Assembly: GCF_000312385.1 (NCBI RefSeq)
Contig: NZ_HE997626.1
Span: 1,456,572-1,520,571 of the forward strand
DNA from: Tsukamurella sp. 1534
Lineage (GTDB): Bacteria; Actinomycetota; Actinomycetes; Mycobacteriales; Mycobacteriaceae
Direction: 5' to 3'
DNA length: 64,000 nucleotides
Shown piece after piece: positions 57,057-64,000 of this stretch; the stretch's first letter is position 1, and every line of letters begins with the position of its first letter. The notes beneath the pieces are model-generated. The model was not told the origin of the DNA and did not search any database. It was given only the letters and a program-made list of their open reading frames with translations. The position numbers were made by a program, and so were the translations under genes.

Positions 57057-58023
57057 GCACGTCGTCGCCCTACCCGTCTGCGACGGGATGACCCTGTTCG
57101 AATACGGCATCGTGGTAGAGGCTCTGGGATTCGCCTGGGGCGATCTCACGCTCGATTACGACGTGCGCGCCTGCGGGCCGGCGGGCGGTGTGCACACCGT
57201 GGGCGGGGCGGTGCTCCGGCCCGGTTACGGCCTGGACGACATCGACACCGCGGACACCGTGATCGTGACGGCCGTGTCGGACCCGCGCCGCGACTCCAAC
57301 CCGGAGTGGACGGAGCACCTCCGCGCCGCGGCCGCGAACGGCGCCCGGATGGTCTCCATCTGCAGCGGCGCCTTCGCGCTCGCCGAGGCGGGCCTGCTCG
57401 ACGGCCGTCGGGCGACCACCCACTGGCGCTACGCGGGCCTGCTGCAACACCGGTTCCCGCGCGTGCGCGTCACGCCGTCGGATCTGTACGTGCGGGACGG
57501 CGGCGTCACCACGGGCGCGGGATCCGCGGCGGGACTGGACCTGTGCTTCACGCTGATCCGCGAGGACCACGGGCCGGCGGCGGCCAACGAGATCGCCCGG
57601 CGGATGGTGGTGGCGCCGAACCGGGACGGCGATCAGTCGCAGTTCGTCACCATCGACGCGCTCCGTCCCGACGTGGACGCGCGCTTCGCCGACTACCTGC
57701 AGGACCTGTCGCACCGCATCGAGTCCGTCGCGGGGATCGATGAGATGGCGGAGCGGGCGGGCGTCTCGCGCCGCACCCTGCACCGGCAGTTCCGCCGGCA
57801 CACGGGTGCTGCCCCGCTGGAATGGCTCACCCGGCAGCGGGTGTACCGGGCGATGAGCCTTCTCGAGACCACCGAGGAGCCGGTCACGGCGGTGGCGGCG
57901 CGCGCCGGGTTCGACGCGGAGGAGACCCTGCGGTACCACTTCAAGCGCCAGACGGGCCTGAGCCCCACCGCGTACCGCGAACGTTTCCGCGTGAACCGCG
58001 ATATGGCCATATCTTACCGATAG
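57052..58023 (+). CDS. GlxA-family AraC regulator, second copy
   Basis: A 323-residue regulator with a DJ-1/PfpI domain (elbow Cys in VSICSGAFALAEAG) and an AraC HTH pair (VAGIDEMAERAGVSRRTLHR, then PVTAVAARAGFDAEETLRYH) ending in GLSPTAYRERF. It is related to the protein at 30620-31585. It starts six bases after TAAGAT. The 20-base sequence that covers its promoter and start recurs inverted over its last codons. Autoregulation and control of the gene at 58075 are possible. The ligand is unknown. Confidence 0.9.
   Translation: MSHVVALPVCDGMTLFEYGIVVEALGFAWGDLTLDYDVRACGPAGGVHTVGGAVLRPGYGLDDIDTADTVIVTAVSDPRRDSNPEWTEHLRAAAANGARMVSICSGAFALAEAGLLDGRRATTHWRYAGLLQHRFPRVRVTPSDLYVRDGGVTTGAGSAAGLDLCFTLIREDHGPAAANEIARRMVVAPNRDGDQSQFVTIDALRPDVDARFADYLQDLSHRIESVAGIDEMAERAGVSRRTLHRQFRRHTGAAPLEWLTRQRVYRAMSLLETTEEPVTAVAARAGFDAEETLRYHFKRQTGLSPTAYRERFRVNRDMAISYR
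58000..58019. repeat. 20-bp inverted element, copy 2
   Basis: GATATGGCCATATCTTACCG is the reverse complement of the start-side element, with changes at two of 20 positions. It contains a perfect 14-base palindrome, GATATGGCCATATC, and spans the last codons of the GlxA gene. Confidence 0.8.
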
Positions 58024-58062
58024 ACGGCATCTGGGCCGCTGGGCGACCGGCTCCCCACGCCG

Positions 58063-58068
58063 TACGTT
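58063..58068 (+). promoter_or_regulatory. -10 hexamer for the short gene at 58075
   Basis: TACGTT ends six bases before ATG 58075; leaderless layout. Confidence 0.55.
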
Positions 58069-58074
58069 CGGAGC

Positions 58075-58506
58075 ATGACGAATCAGCAGAGGGAAAAGAG
58101 CGGCGCCGCAACGATCTTCGCCTGGATCGGCGAGTTCCTCGCCGGTGTCGCGGCGGCGAACACGGTGCGCCACGGGGGCCGCGTGCCGCCCGGTCACCGG
58201 GCGCGCGCGGATCAGAGGGGCAGGGTCCAGGGCTCCGTGGGGAGCGCCGCCGGATCGAAACCGTCGAGCATCTCGGCGGGCGTGGAGCCGCGCAGCCCCA
58301 GGCTGCCCGCGAGCTCCGGCAGCACGACGGACGGGCCGCCGCGCTCGGCGAGGGTGACCGCGCCGTCGCGCTTGGCCAGCCGGACGCCGTTGGGCCCCAG
58401 CACCATCGGCACGTGCGCGTACCGCGGCGGCGCCGCGCCCAGGAGCGATGCGAGGTACGCCTGCCGCGGTGCGGATGAGAGGAGGTCGTCGCCGCGGACC
58501 ACCTGA
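58075..58506 (+). pseudogene. Possible gene remnant, antisense to gluQ at its 3' end
   Basis: The first 35 residues (NQQREKSGAATIFAWIGEFL then AGVAAANTVRHGG) look like a real protein start with a short hydrophobic helix, and TACGTT six bases upstream of the ATG is a good leaderless promoter. From base 58212 the frame runs antisense through the C-terminal third of gluQ, where the composition becomes that of a shadow frame. The original 3' end was probably lost, leaving a truncated gene. It may still be expressed under the GlxA element. Function unknown. Confidence 0.4.
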
Positions 58507-59063
58507 TCCACGCCCTGCGCCGCGTCGTCCACCACCACGGCCAGGTTGTAGGCGTAGGTCCCGTCGCCGCGGCGAAGCACGACATCGTCCACGGCGCCGG
58601 TGTATTCGCCGTGCAGCTCGTCGGCCACGGTGTACGAGCGGACCGTCGAGCGCAGCCGGAGGGCGGCCGGCCGGTCGCGGCGGCGCGCCTCCCGTTCGGC
58701 CTCGGTGAGGTCCCGGCACGTGCCCGGGTAGGCCCCCTCGGGCGCGTGCGGGGCGGACGGCGCGGACAGGATCTCCCTTCGGGTGCAGTAGCACTCGTAC
58801 ACGTCCAGCCGGGACAACGCGTCGGCGTACAGTCCGGCGCGGCCGGACTGCCGCACGACGGGGCCGTCCCAGTCGAGGCCGATCGCGGCGAGGTCCGTCA
58901 GCTGCCGCGCCTCGGCGCCGTCCTGCACCCGGTCCAGGTCCTCGACGCGCAGCAGGAACTCCCGCCCCGTCGACCGCGCGAACAGCCAGGCGAGCAGCGC
59001 GGTGCGCAGGTTGCCCACGTGGAGGTCGCCCGACGGGCTCGGCGCGTATCGTCCCGCTGTCAC
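58212..59063 (-). CDS. gluQ: Glutamyl-Q tRNA(Asp) synthetase
   Basis: Attaches glutamate to the queuosine base of tRNA-Asp. The 283-residue enzyme is a truncated glutamyl-tRNA synthetase without the anticodon domain: RYAPSPSGDLHVGNLRTALL (HIGH-like motif), a zinc-type loop in YECYCTRREIL with YPGTC, and LAKRDGAVTLAE in place of KMSKS. GTG 59063 follows TAGGCT by six bases (minus strand). A TGT-like domain, the other queuosine-type enzyme, is encoded 1.2 kb away. Its presence suggests that queuosine, or salvaged queuine, is used. Confidence 0.93.
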   Translation of the reverse strand: MTAGRYAPSPSGDLHVGNLRTALLAWLFARSTGREFLLRVEDLDRVQDGAEARQLTDLAAIGLDWDGPVVRQSGRAGLYADALSRLDVYECYCTRREILSAPSAPHAPEGAYPGTCRDLTEAEREARRRDRPAALRLRSTVRSYTVADELHGEYTGAVDDVVLRRGDGTYAYNLAVVVDDAAQGVDQVVRGDDLLSSAPRQAYLASLLGAAPPRYAHVPMVLGPNGVRLAKRDGAVTLAERGGPSVVLPELAGSLGLRGSTPAEMLDGFDPAALPTEPWTLPL

Positions 59064-59069
59064 CGCTCC

Positions 59070-59075
59070 AGCCTA
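59070..59075 (-). promoter_or_regulatory. -10 hexamer for gluQ
   Basis: TAGGCT on the minus strand ends six bases before GTG 59063; leaderless layout. Confidence 0.55.
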
Positions 59076-59086
59076 CGAAAGCCCGG

Positions 59087-60040
59087 TCAGGGACCGGTGA
59101 CCCGCGCGAGGTTCTGCGCCCACCCGCGGACGTGCTCCGCGAGCTCGGGCGGCTGCACGACGGTCACGTCGGCGCCCAGCACGGCGATCGCCATCGCCGG
59201 CCAGTCCAGGGTGTCCGCCTGCATCCGCACGACGGTCCGCTCCCCGTCCTCTTCGATCCGCGCCCACCGACCGATGGCGGCCCGCACGCGGTCGATCGGC
59301 GCGGACACCACGAACTCGATGGTGAAGCCGGGGGTGCGCTGGCCCACGGCGGCGCGCACGTAGGCGGCCGCGTCCTCGGCCGGGAGCTCGCGGGGCCGGA
59401 ACCGGTCGCCCGTGCGCCGGGGCGCGGTGATCCGGTCCAGCCGGAAACTCCGCCAGTCGTGCCGGTGCAGGTCGTACGCCACCAGGTACCAGCGCCGGCC
59501 CAGCGACACCAGCCGCAGCGGTTCGGCGAGCCGCTCGGTCACCGCCCCGTCGGCGGCGGTGTAGCCGAACTCGATCCGCTCCTCCGCGCGGCAGGCCTCG
59601 GCGAGCGCAGTGAGGATGCGGGAGTCGACGGCCGGCCCGCCCGCCAGTGCGGCGGGCTGCGTGACGGCGCCCAGTGCTTCCACCCGCTTGCGCAGCTTCG
59701 GCGGCATCACGGCCGCGACCTTCCCCAGTGCGCGCACCGAGGTCTCGGCGATACCGGCCACGCCGCCCTGCGCCGCGGCCTGCAGGCCCACCGCGATCGC
59801 GACGGCCTCCTCGTCGTCCAGCACGAGCGGGGGGAGCGCGGCGCCCGCGGCCAGCTGGTAGCCGCCGTCCACGCCGCGCGACGCCGTCACCGGGTAGCCC
59901 AGGTCGCGCAGCCGCTCCACGTCGCGCCGCAGGGTGCGGACGGACACCTCGAGCCGGTCCGCCAGTTCCGCCCCCGGCCAGTACCGGTGCGTCTGCAGGA
60001 GCGAGAGCAGGCGCAGTGTTCGTGAGCTCGTGTTCGCCAT
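59087..60040 (-). CDS. HTH-WYL regulator (DeoR-like N-domain)
   Basis: A 317-residue regulator. The N-terminal HTH (RLLSLLQTHRYWPGAELADR through SVRTLRRDVERLRDLGYPV) is followed by the WYL domain around GRRWYLVAYDLHRHDWRSF and a C-terminal WCX segment. WYL proteins bind nucleic acid or nucleotides and often react to DNA damage. It diverges from the DinB-like gene across 61 bases, so it probably controls DinB and maybe the repair genes beyond. ATG 60040 has a GGAAA box. Confidence 0.9.
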   Translation of the reverse strand: MANTSSRTLRLLSLLQTHRYWPGAELADRLEVSVRTLRRDVERLRDLGYPVTASRGVDGGYQLAAGAALPPLVLDDEEAVAIAVGLQAAAQGGVAGIAETSVRALGKVAAVMPPKLRKRVEALGAVTQPAALAGGPAVDSRILTALAEACRAEERIEFGYTAADGAVTERLAEPLRLVSLGRRWYLVAYDLHRHDWRSFRLDRITAPRRTGDRFRPRELPAEDAAAYVRAAVGQRTPGFTIEFVVSAPIDRVRAAIGRWARIEEDGERTVVRMQADTLDWPAMAIAVLGADVTVVQPPELAEHVRGWAQNLARVTGP

Positions 60041-60089
60041 GTTTCCAGGATGATTTCTATTGAGGACAGAAACTGACACTAATGCTCCA

Positions 60090-60095
60090 TAGTCT
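60090..60095 (+). promoter_or_regulatory. -10 hexamer for the DinB-like gene
   Basis: TAGTCT ends six bases before ATG 60102; leaderless layout. Confidence 0.6.
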
Positions 60096-60101
60096 TATCC
60101 C

Positions 60102-60635
60102 ATGACCGAAACACAGCAGCAAGTCAGTGGAGAACGCGCCGACATCCTCAGCCTCCTCGCGGAGCGCCGGCACTTCCTCCGATTCACCGCGCAGAACCTC
60201 ACGGACGAGCAGGCCACCACCCGCAGTACCGCCAGCGAGCTCACCGTGGGCGGCCTGATCAAGCACGTGACCGACGTCGAGAAGAGCTGGCAGGACTTCG
60301 CGCTGGGCAAGGCGCACCCCGTCGAGGCCATGGATTTCGACAACCTCACCCCGGAGCAGATCGCGGCGTTCCAGAACGGGTTCCGGTTCGTCGACGGCGA
60401 GACCCTGGAGTCCGTCCTCGCCGAGCACGAGAAGACCGCGGCCGCCACCGACGAGCTGGTCCGCACCCTGGACCTCGACACCGCGTACGAGCTGCCGGAG
60501 GCACCCTGGCAGCCGCCGGGCGTGTTCTGGACGGTGCGCCGCGTGTTCCTGCACATCGCCGGCGAGACCGCGCACCACTCCGGCCACGCCGACATCATCC
60601 GCGAGACGATCGACGGCCAGAAGAGCATGGGCTGA
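60102..60635 (+). CDS. DinB-family protein (DUF664-like)
   Basis: A 177-residue four-helix bundle of the DinB/YfiT type. His of LIKHVTDVEKSW near residue 55 and the two His in GETAHHSGHADIIRETI near 165 form the usual metal site. Members act as thiol-dependent transferases or hydrolases or have unknown roles. It starts six bases after TAGTCT and is probably controlled by the divergent WYL regulator. Function unknown. Confidence 0.88.
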   Translation: MTETQQQVSGERADILSLLAERRHFLRFTAQNLTDEQATTRSTASELTVGGLIKHVTDVEKSWQDFALGKAHPVEAMDFDNLTPEQIAAFQNGFRFVDGETLESVLAEHEKTAAATDELVRTLDLDTAYELPEAPWQPPGVFWTVRRVFLHIAGETAHHSGHADIIRETIDGQKSMG

Positions 60636-60679
60636 GGGCGGGCCTTCGCGAGTTCCGGCCCGGTGTCGGCGGTCCCGCC

Positions 60680-60685
60680 TACGAT
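60680..60685 (+). promoter_or_regulatory. -10 hexamer for ligC
   Basis: TACGAT ends seven bases before GTG 60693; leaderless layout. Confidence 0.6.
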
Positions 60686-60692
60686 CGTCGGT

Positions 60693-61721
60693 GTGGACCT
60701 CCCCGTGAACCCGCCGCTGGATCCGATGCTCGCGAAGGCCGCCAAGGCCGTCCCCGCCGAGGGGTACTCGCACGAGCCCAAGTGGGACGGCTTCCGCGCC
60801 CTGATCTTCCGCGACGGGGACGAGGTGTTCATCGGCTCGCGCAGCGGTAAGGATCTGGGCCGCTACTTCCCCGAGGTGGTGGCCGCGGCCCGCGCGGAGC
60901 TGCCCGCCCGCTGCGTTCTCGACGGCGAGATCGCCGTCGCCGTGCACCGGGAGGGCCGCAAGCGGCTCGACTGGGAGTCGCTCTCCGCGCGGATCCACCC
61001 GGCGCAGTCCCGGATCACGAAACTCGCGGAGGAGACCCCCGCGATCTTCATCGGCTTCGACGCGATCGCGATGGCGGACGTGAACCTCATGGACCGCCCG
61101 TTCACCACTCGGCGCGAGGTCCTCGAAACCGCCTACGCCGGAACCGGAACCTGCAAGATCAGCCGGGTCACCACCGACGCCGCCGCGGCGCAGGACTGGT
61201 TCGAGCGGTTCGAGGGCGCCGGGCTCGACGGGGTGATCTCCAAGCGGATCGACGGGCACTACCTCCCCGGCAAGCGGGAGATGATCAAGGTCAAGCACGC
61301 CCGCACCGCCGAGGGCGTGGTGATCGGCTACCGGCCGCACAAGTCGCAGCCGGACGCCGTCGGCTCCATGCTGCTCGGCCTCTACCAGGGCGATCAGTTG
61401 TTGCCCATCGGCGGTATCGGCGCGTTCACGGCGGCCAAGCGGGCGGAGTACTTCCACCTGCTGCAGCCGATGCGCACCGCGGATTCGGTCCAGGGCGAGC
61501 CCAACCGGTGGGCCACGCCGGAGAAGACGGGGGAGTGGGTGCCCGTGCGGCCCGAACTGGTCGTGGAGTTCGATTACGACCAGATGGAGGGGATGCGCCT
61601 GCGGCACACCGCGAAGTTCACCCGCTGGCGCCCGGATCGCACCCCCGAGAGTTGCGGGTACGAGCAGCTCGACACCCCGGTCAACTACGACCTCGACGAT
61701 GTGCTGCAGGAGGGCAAGTAG
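60693..61721 (+). CDS. ligC: ATP-dependent DNA ligase LigC
   Basis: Seals nicks in DNA with ATP. The 342-residue enzyme is the compact LigC of actinobacteria: motif I is KWDGFR, with adenylated Lys30; GSRSGKDL, DGEIAV and IFIGFDAI are later motifs; EGVVIGYRPHKSQ and the OB-fold follow (LVVEFDYDQMEGMRLRHTAK). GTG 60693 is chosen because TACGAT lies seven bases before it, giving MDLPVNPPLDPML. The primase-polymerase starts one base after its stop. It matches Rv3731. Confidence 0.93.
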   Translation: MDLPVNPPLDPMLAKAAKAVPAEGYSHEPKWDGFRALIFRDGDEVFIGSRSGKDLGRYFPEVVAAARAELPARCVLDGEIAVAVHREGRKRLDWESLSARIHPAQSRITKLAEETPAIFIGFDAIAMADVNLMDRPFTTRREVLETAYAGTGTCKISRVTTDAAAAQDWFERFEGAGLDGVISKRIDGHYLPGKREMIKVKHARTAEGVVIGYRPHKSQPDAVGSMLLGLYQGDQLLPIGGIGAFTAAKRAEYFHLLQPMRTADSVQGEPNRWATPEKTGEWVPVRPELVVEFDYDQMEGMRLRHTAKFTRWRPDRTPESCGYEQLDTPVNYDLDDVLQEGK

Positions 61722-62813
61722 ATGGCCAAGACCCCGGCGGCCGAGGTCGTCGTTCCCGGTCCCGCCGGTGACCGTGCCGTGCGTGTGTCGAGTCCGGACA
61801 GGATCATCTATCCTGCAACCGATCTCACGCCGGATGTCACCAAACTCATGGTGGCGCAGTACTTCGCGACGGTCGGTGAGCCGCTCATGGCCGCGATCGG
61901 CGGCCGGCCCACCGCGCTCGAGAGACGGCCCGGCGGTGTGCATCCCGGCGGCCGGCTGGCGCAGGGCCCGATGGACAAGGACGCCGACGGCTTCTACCAG
62001 AAGCGCATGATGAAGGGCGCACCGTCGTACGCCGAGACGGTGCGGATCGCGTTCCCGTCCGGCCGCCCCGCGGACGAGCTCTGCCCCAGCGAGCCGGCGA
62101 TCCCGGTGTGGTGCGCCCAGATGGGCACCATCACCTTCCACCCCTGGCCCGTGCGTCGCGCCGACGTGGACCACCCGGACGAGCTGCGGATCGACCTGGA
62201 CCCGCAGCCCGGCACGGGATTCGCGGACGCGGTACGCGTGGCCGCCGTCGCGCGCGAGCTGTTCGCCGACCTCGGGATGCGCGCCTACTGCAAGACCTCC
62301 GGGAACCGCGGCGTTCACGTGTTCGTGCGGATCGAGCCGCGCTGGGACTTCACCGACGTGCGGCACGCCGCCATCGCGTTCGGCCGGGAGCTGGAGAAGC
62401 GCGACGACGGCGTCACGACCGCCTGGTGGAAGGAGGAGAGGGGGGAGCGGATCTTCGTGGACTACAACCAGAACTGCCGCGACCGCACGATCGCCTCCGC
62501 GTGGTCCCTGCGCGCCGTGCAGGGCGCCACCGTTTCCACCCCGCTGGAATGGGATGCGCTCGCCGAGCTGAAGGACCCCCACACGCTGAACATCGTCACC
62601 GTCCCCGAGCGCCTCGCCGACGGGAACCCGTGGGCGGGCATGGACCGCACGGCGCACGACATCACGCCGCTCCTCGAGAAGTGGGAGGAACACCCCGTCG
62701 AGCTGAACTATCCCCCGGACTACCCGAAGATGCCGGGCGAGCCGCCGCGGGTGCAGCCCAGCAAGAAGGTCGCGGAGCACTGGGACGAGCAGGGCAACCG
62801 CATTGATTCCTGA
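61722..62813 (+). CDS. LigD-type primase-polymerase (PrimPol/PolD-like)
   Basis: A 363-residue archaeo-eukaryotic primase-fold polymerase, the stand-alone version of the LigD polymerase domain. ELRIDLDPQPG has the two metal-binding Asp; CKTSGNRGVHVFVR holds the nucleotide-binding Ser, Gly and His; FVDYNQNCRDRT follows. It adds nucleotides at broken ends or gaps, acting with LigC in a backup repair route. Gene order ligC then polymerase matches mycobacteria (Rv3730c-Rv3731, from memory). No Ku is in the window. Confidence 0.93.
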   Translation: MAKTPAAEVVVPGPAGDRAVRVSSPDRIIYPATDLTPDVTKLMVAQYFATVGEPLMAAIGGRPTALERRPGGVHPGGRLAQGPMDKDADGFYQKRMMKGAPSYAETVRIAFPSGRPADELCPSEPAIPVWCAQMGTITFHPWPVRRADVDHPDELRIDLDPQPGTGFADAVRVAAVARELFADLGMRAYCKTSGNRGVHVFVRIEPRWDFTDVRHAAIAFGRELEKRDDGVTTAWWKEERGERIFVDYNQNCRDRTIASAWSLRAVQGATVSTPLEWDALAELKDPHTLNIVTVPERLADGNPWAGMDRTAHDITPLLEKWEEHPVELNYPPDYPKMPGEPPRVQPSKKVAEHWDEQGNRIDS

Positions 62814-62845
62814 CGATGTCATGTCGGTCTGGTAAGCACAGGGGC

Positions 62846-64000
62846 ATGCGTTCACGCCGTCACCTCGCAGCCGCTCTCACCGCCGTCCTCGCGGGCGCCG
62901 CCACCGTGGGGGCATGTTCGACCGGGGGAGACGAGAAGGCACCGGCGACGCTCGACCTCAAGACCGGCGCGAACGCGCCCGTCACGATCACGGCGGCCCA
63001 GCTCGCGGGGCTCGCGGAGGGCGGCGCCGTGGTGGACGTGAAGCCCAACGCCGACGGCACTGTGGCGGCCGCGAAGGGCGGCGCTCTCGTGTTCACGCCG
63101 AAAGCGGGCTTCACCGGCGCCACCAAGCTGCAGGCCGTGGTCTCGCCGGCGGTCTCGCTGTTCTCGTCGAACATCCCGCCGCTCGCCACGGTGGGCGGCG
63201 CGTCGATCGACGGCAGCGGCTACGGCTCGGCGTGGGTGCCGGTGCCGGGCGCGCCCGGCGAGTTCTACGGGCTCACCGACCGCGGCCCCAACGTCGACGG
63301 GCCGGACGGCGCCAAGATCGCCGTCACCCCCGATTTCACGCCGCAGATCGGCCGGTTCAAGCTGGTCGACGGCAGCGCCGAGCTGCAGAGCGTGATCGAC
63401 CTCAAGGGCCGCAACGGGAGGCCGTTCAACGGCATGACCGACACCGCCGCGCCGACGGGCGAGAAGATCGTCGACATGGACGGCCGGGACATCCCGCCCA
63501 CCGACCACGGGATCGATTCGGAGGGCCTCGTCGCCCTGCCCGACGGTTCGTTCTGGGTGTCCGACGAGTACGGGCCGTTCCTCGTGCACTTCGACGCCAA
63601 CGGCCAGGAGCTGGACCGGCTCGCGCCCGGCAAGGGCCTCCCCGAGGTGCTCAAGGAGCGCACGCCCAACCAGGGCATGGAGGGCCTGACCGTGACGCCC
63701 GACGGTGCGCGCTTGGTGGGGATCATGCAGTCGGCGCTCAACGTCGGGGGACTGGGCGGCACCGCGAAGGAGGTGCCGGTGACACGGATCGTGTCGGTGG
63801 ACCTCAAGACCAAGGCCGTGCAGCAGTACGCCTACATGCTGGACGACCCCAAGGACACGAAGAAGGCCGCCTCGGAGATCACGGCGATCTCGAACACCGA
63901 GTTCCTCGTGGTCGAGCGCGACGGTAAGCCGGGCCCGGGTGCGAACAAGTCGATCTACCGGATCAGCCTCGACGGCGCCACACCGCTCGGCGAGCAGAAC
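62846..64000 (+). CDS. Esterase-like phytase-family lipoprotein (partial, N-terminal 385 residues)
   Basis: The frame runs off the window end. The signal RRHLAAALTAVLAGAATVGAC leads to a lipobox TVGAC with the acylated Cys near residue 24. A small Ig-like segment follows (AAQLAGLAEGGAVVDVKPN). The beta-propeller starts near residue 105 with GSAWVPVPGAPGEFYGLTDR, DHGIDSEGLVALPDGSFWVS, then PNQGMEGLTVTPDGARLVG, all hallmarks of the esterase-like activity of phytase family. Probably a surface hydrolase or phosphatase. ATG 62846 is 33 bases after the polymerase stop. The C terminus is not seen. Confidence 0.88.
   Translation, partial: MRSRRHLAAALTAVLAGAATVGACSTGGDEKAPATLDLKTGANAPVTITAAQLAGLAEGGAVVDVKPNADGTVAAAKGGALVFTPKAGFTGATKLQAVVSPAVSLFSSNIPPLATVGGASIDGSGYGSAWVPVPGAPGEFYGLTDRGPNVDGPDGAKIAVTPDFTPQIGRFKLVDGSAELQSVIDLKGRNGRPFNGMTDTAAPTGEKIVDMDGRDIPPTDHGIDSEGLVALPDGSFWVSDEYGPFLVHFDANGQELDRLAPGKGLPEVLKERTPNQGMEGLTVTPDGARLVGIMQSALNVGGLGGTAKEVPVTRIVSVDLKTKAVQQYAYMLDDPKDTKKAASEITAISNTEFLVVERDGKPGPGANKSIYRISLDGATPLGEQN

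Noticed and set aside
60050-60075. TTTCT-N9-AGAAA as WYL operator
   Set aside because: Five-base arms in an AT-rich gap arise by chance too easily.
60057-62855. A 932-residue minus-strand frame opposite DinB, ligC and the polymerase
   Set aside because: Shadow frame; His/Arg/Val-rich and motif-free, crossing three real genes.

Overview
The window is about 70% G+C DNA from an actinobacterium of the mycolic-acid-bearing Mycobacteriales. The evidence is a galactan-export operon (glfT1, rfbE/wzt, rfbD/wzm), a bacterial proteasome activator ending in GQYL, a double-Lrp regulator, LigC with a stand-alone LigD-type polymerase, and an overall gene set that recalls the Mycobacterium tuberculosis Rv3730c-Rv3789 region (from memory). 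Tsukamurella or a close relative is my best guess for the genus; the sequence alone does not prove it.

Layout. 0-5.4 kb: end of a semialdehyde dehydrogenase, glmS, an XRE regulator with a membrane partner behind a double operator, then a GtrA protein and a GT-C glycosyltransferase. 5.4-8.8 kb: LysE exporter, an AbiEi/DUF559 gene lying between two related hairpin repeats, and a fatty acyl-CoA ligase. 8.9-12.1 kb: galactan priming and export genes plus bpa. 12.1-16.7 kb: class V aminotransferase, LysE exporter, lipoprotein, quinone reductase. 16.8-25.8 kb: tRNA-Ser, then a catabolic or accessory stretch with a CYP153-like P450 fused to a phthalate-type reductase, a coupled Rieske oxygenase, an F420-type LLM enzyme, a TetR with a clear operator, an SDR, a thiolase and a MaoC-like dehydratase. 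25.9-38.9 kb: small lipoprotein, CGNR regulator, TSUP exporter, MFS/GlxA divergent pair, acyltransferase, HisC-like aminotransferase, and an NTF2-like/NCS1 permease/cyclase operon. 38.9-42.4 kb: tRNA-Ser and tRNA-Arg, DUF779, CPBP protease, GH25-like muramidase, VapBC. 42.4-47.5 kb: aldehyde dehydrogenase with GAF regulator, CocE/NonD hydrolase. 47.7-52.6 kb: RidA, glycolipid-binding protein, tyrA, tadA and its partner, tRNA-Ser, DUF2306 protein, lipoprotein. 52.7-64 kb: an in-frame MMPL-TGT fusion, a GlxA regulator bracketed by inverted copies of its own promoter, gluQ, a WYL regulator, DinB, ligC and primase-polymerase, and the start of a phytase-like lipoprotein.

Genes that appear to work together: rfbD-rfbE-glfT1 (galactan export and priming); P450-reductase plus Rieske (oxidation of an alkyl or aromatic substrate, possibly sharing one reductase) near SDR, thiolase and hydratase; ALDH, its GAF regulator and DUF779; ligC-primPol (end joining and repair); TGT and GluQ (both of queuosine-type tRNA chemistry). 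Many genes start 6-8 nt after a TANNNT hexamer, the signature of leaderless transcription. No CRISPR array, insertion sequence or prophage was seen. No gene-free stretch exceeds 300 bases; the longest are 23015-23311, 16891-17135, 36313-36533 and 47475-47692.
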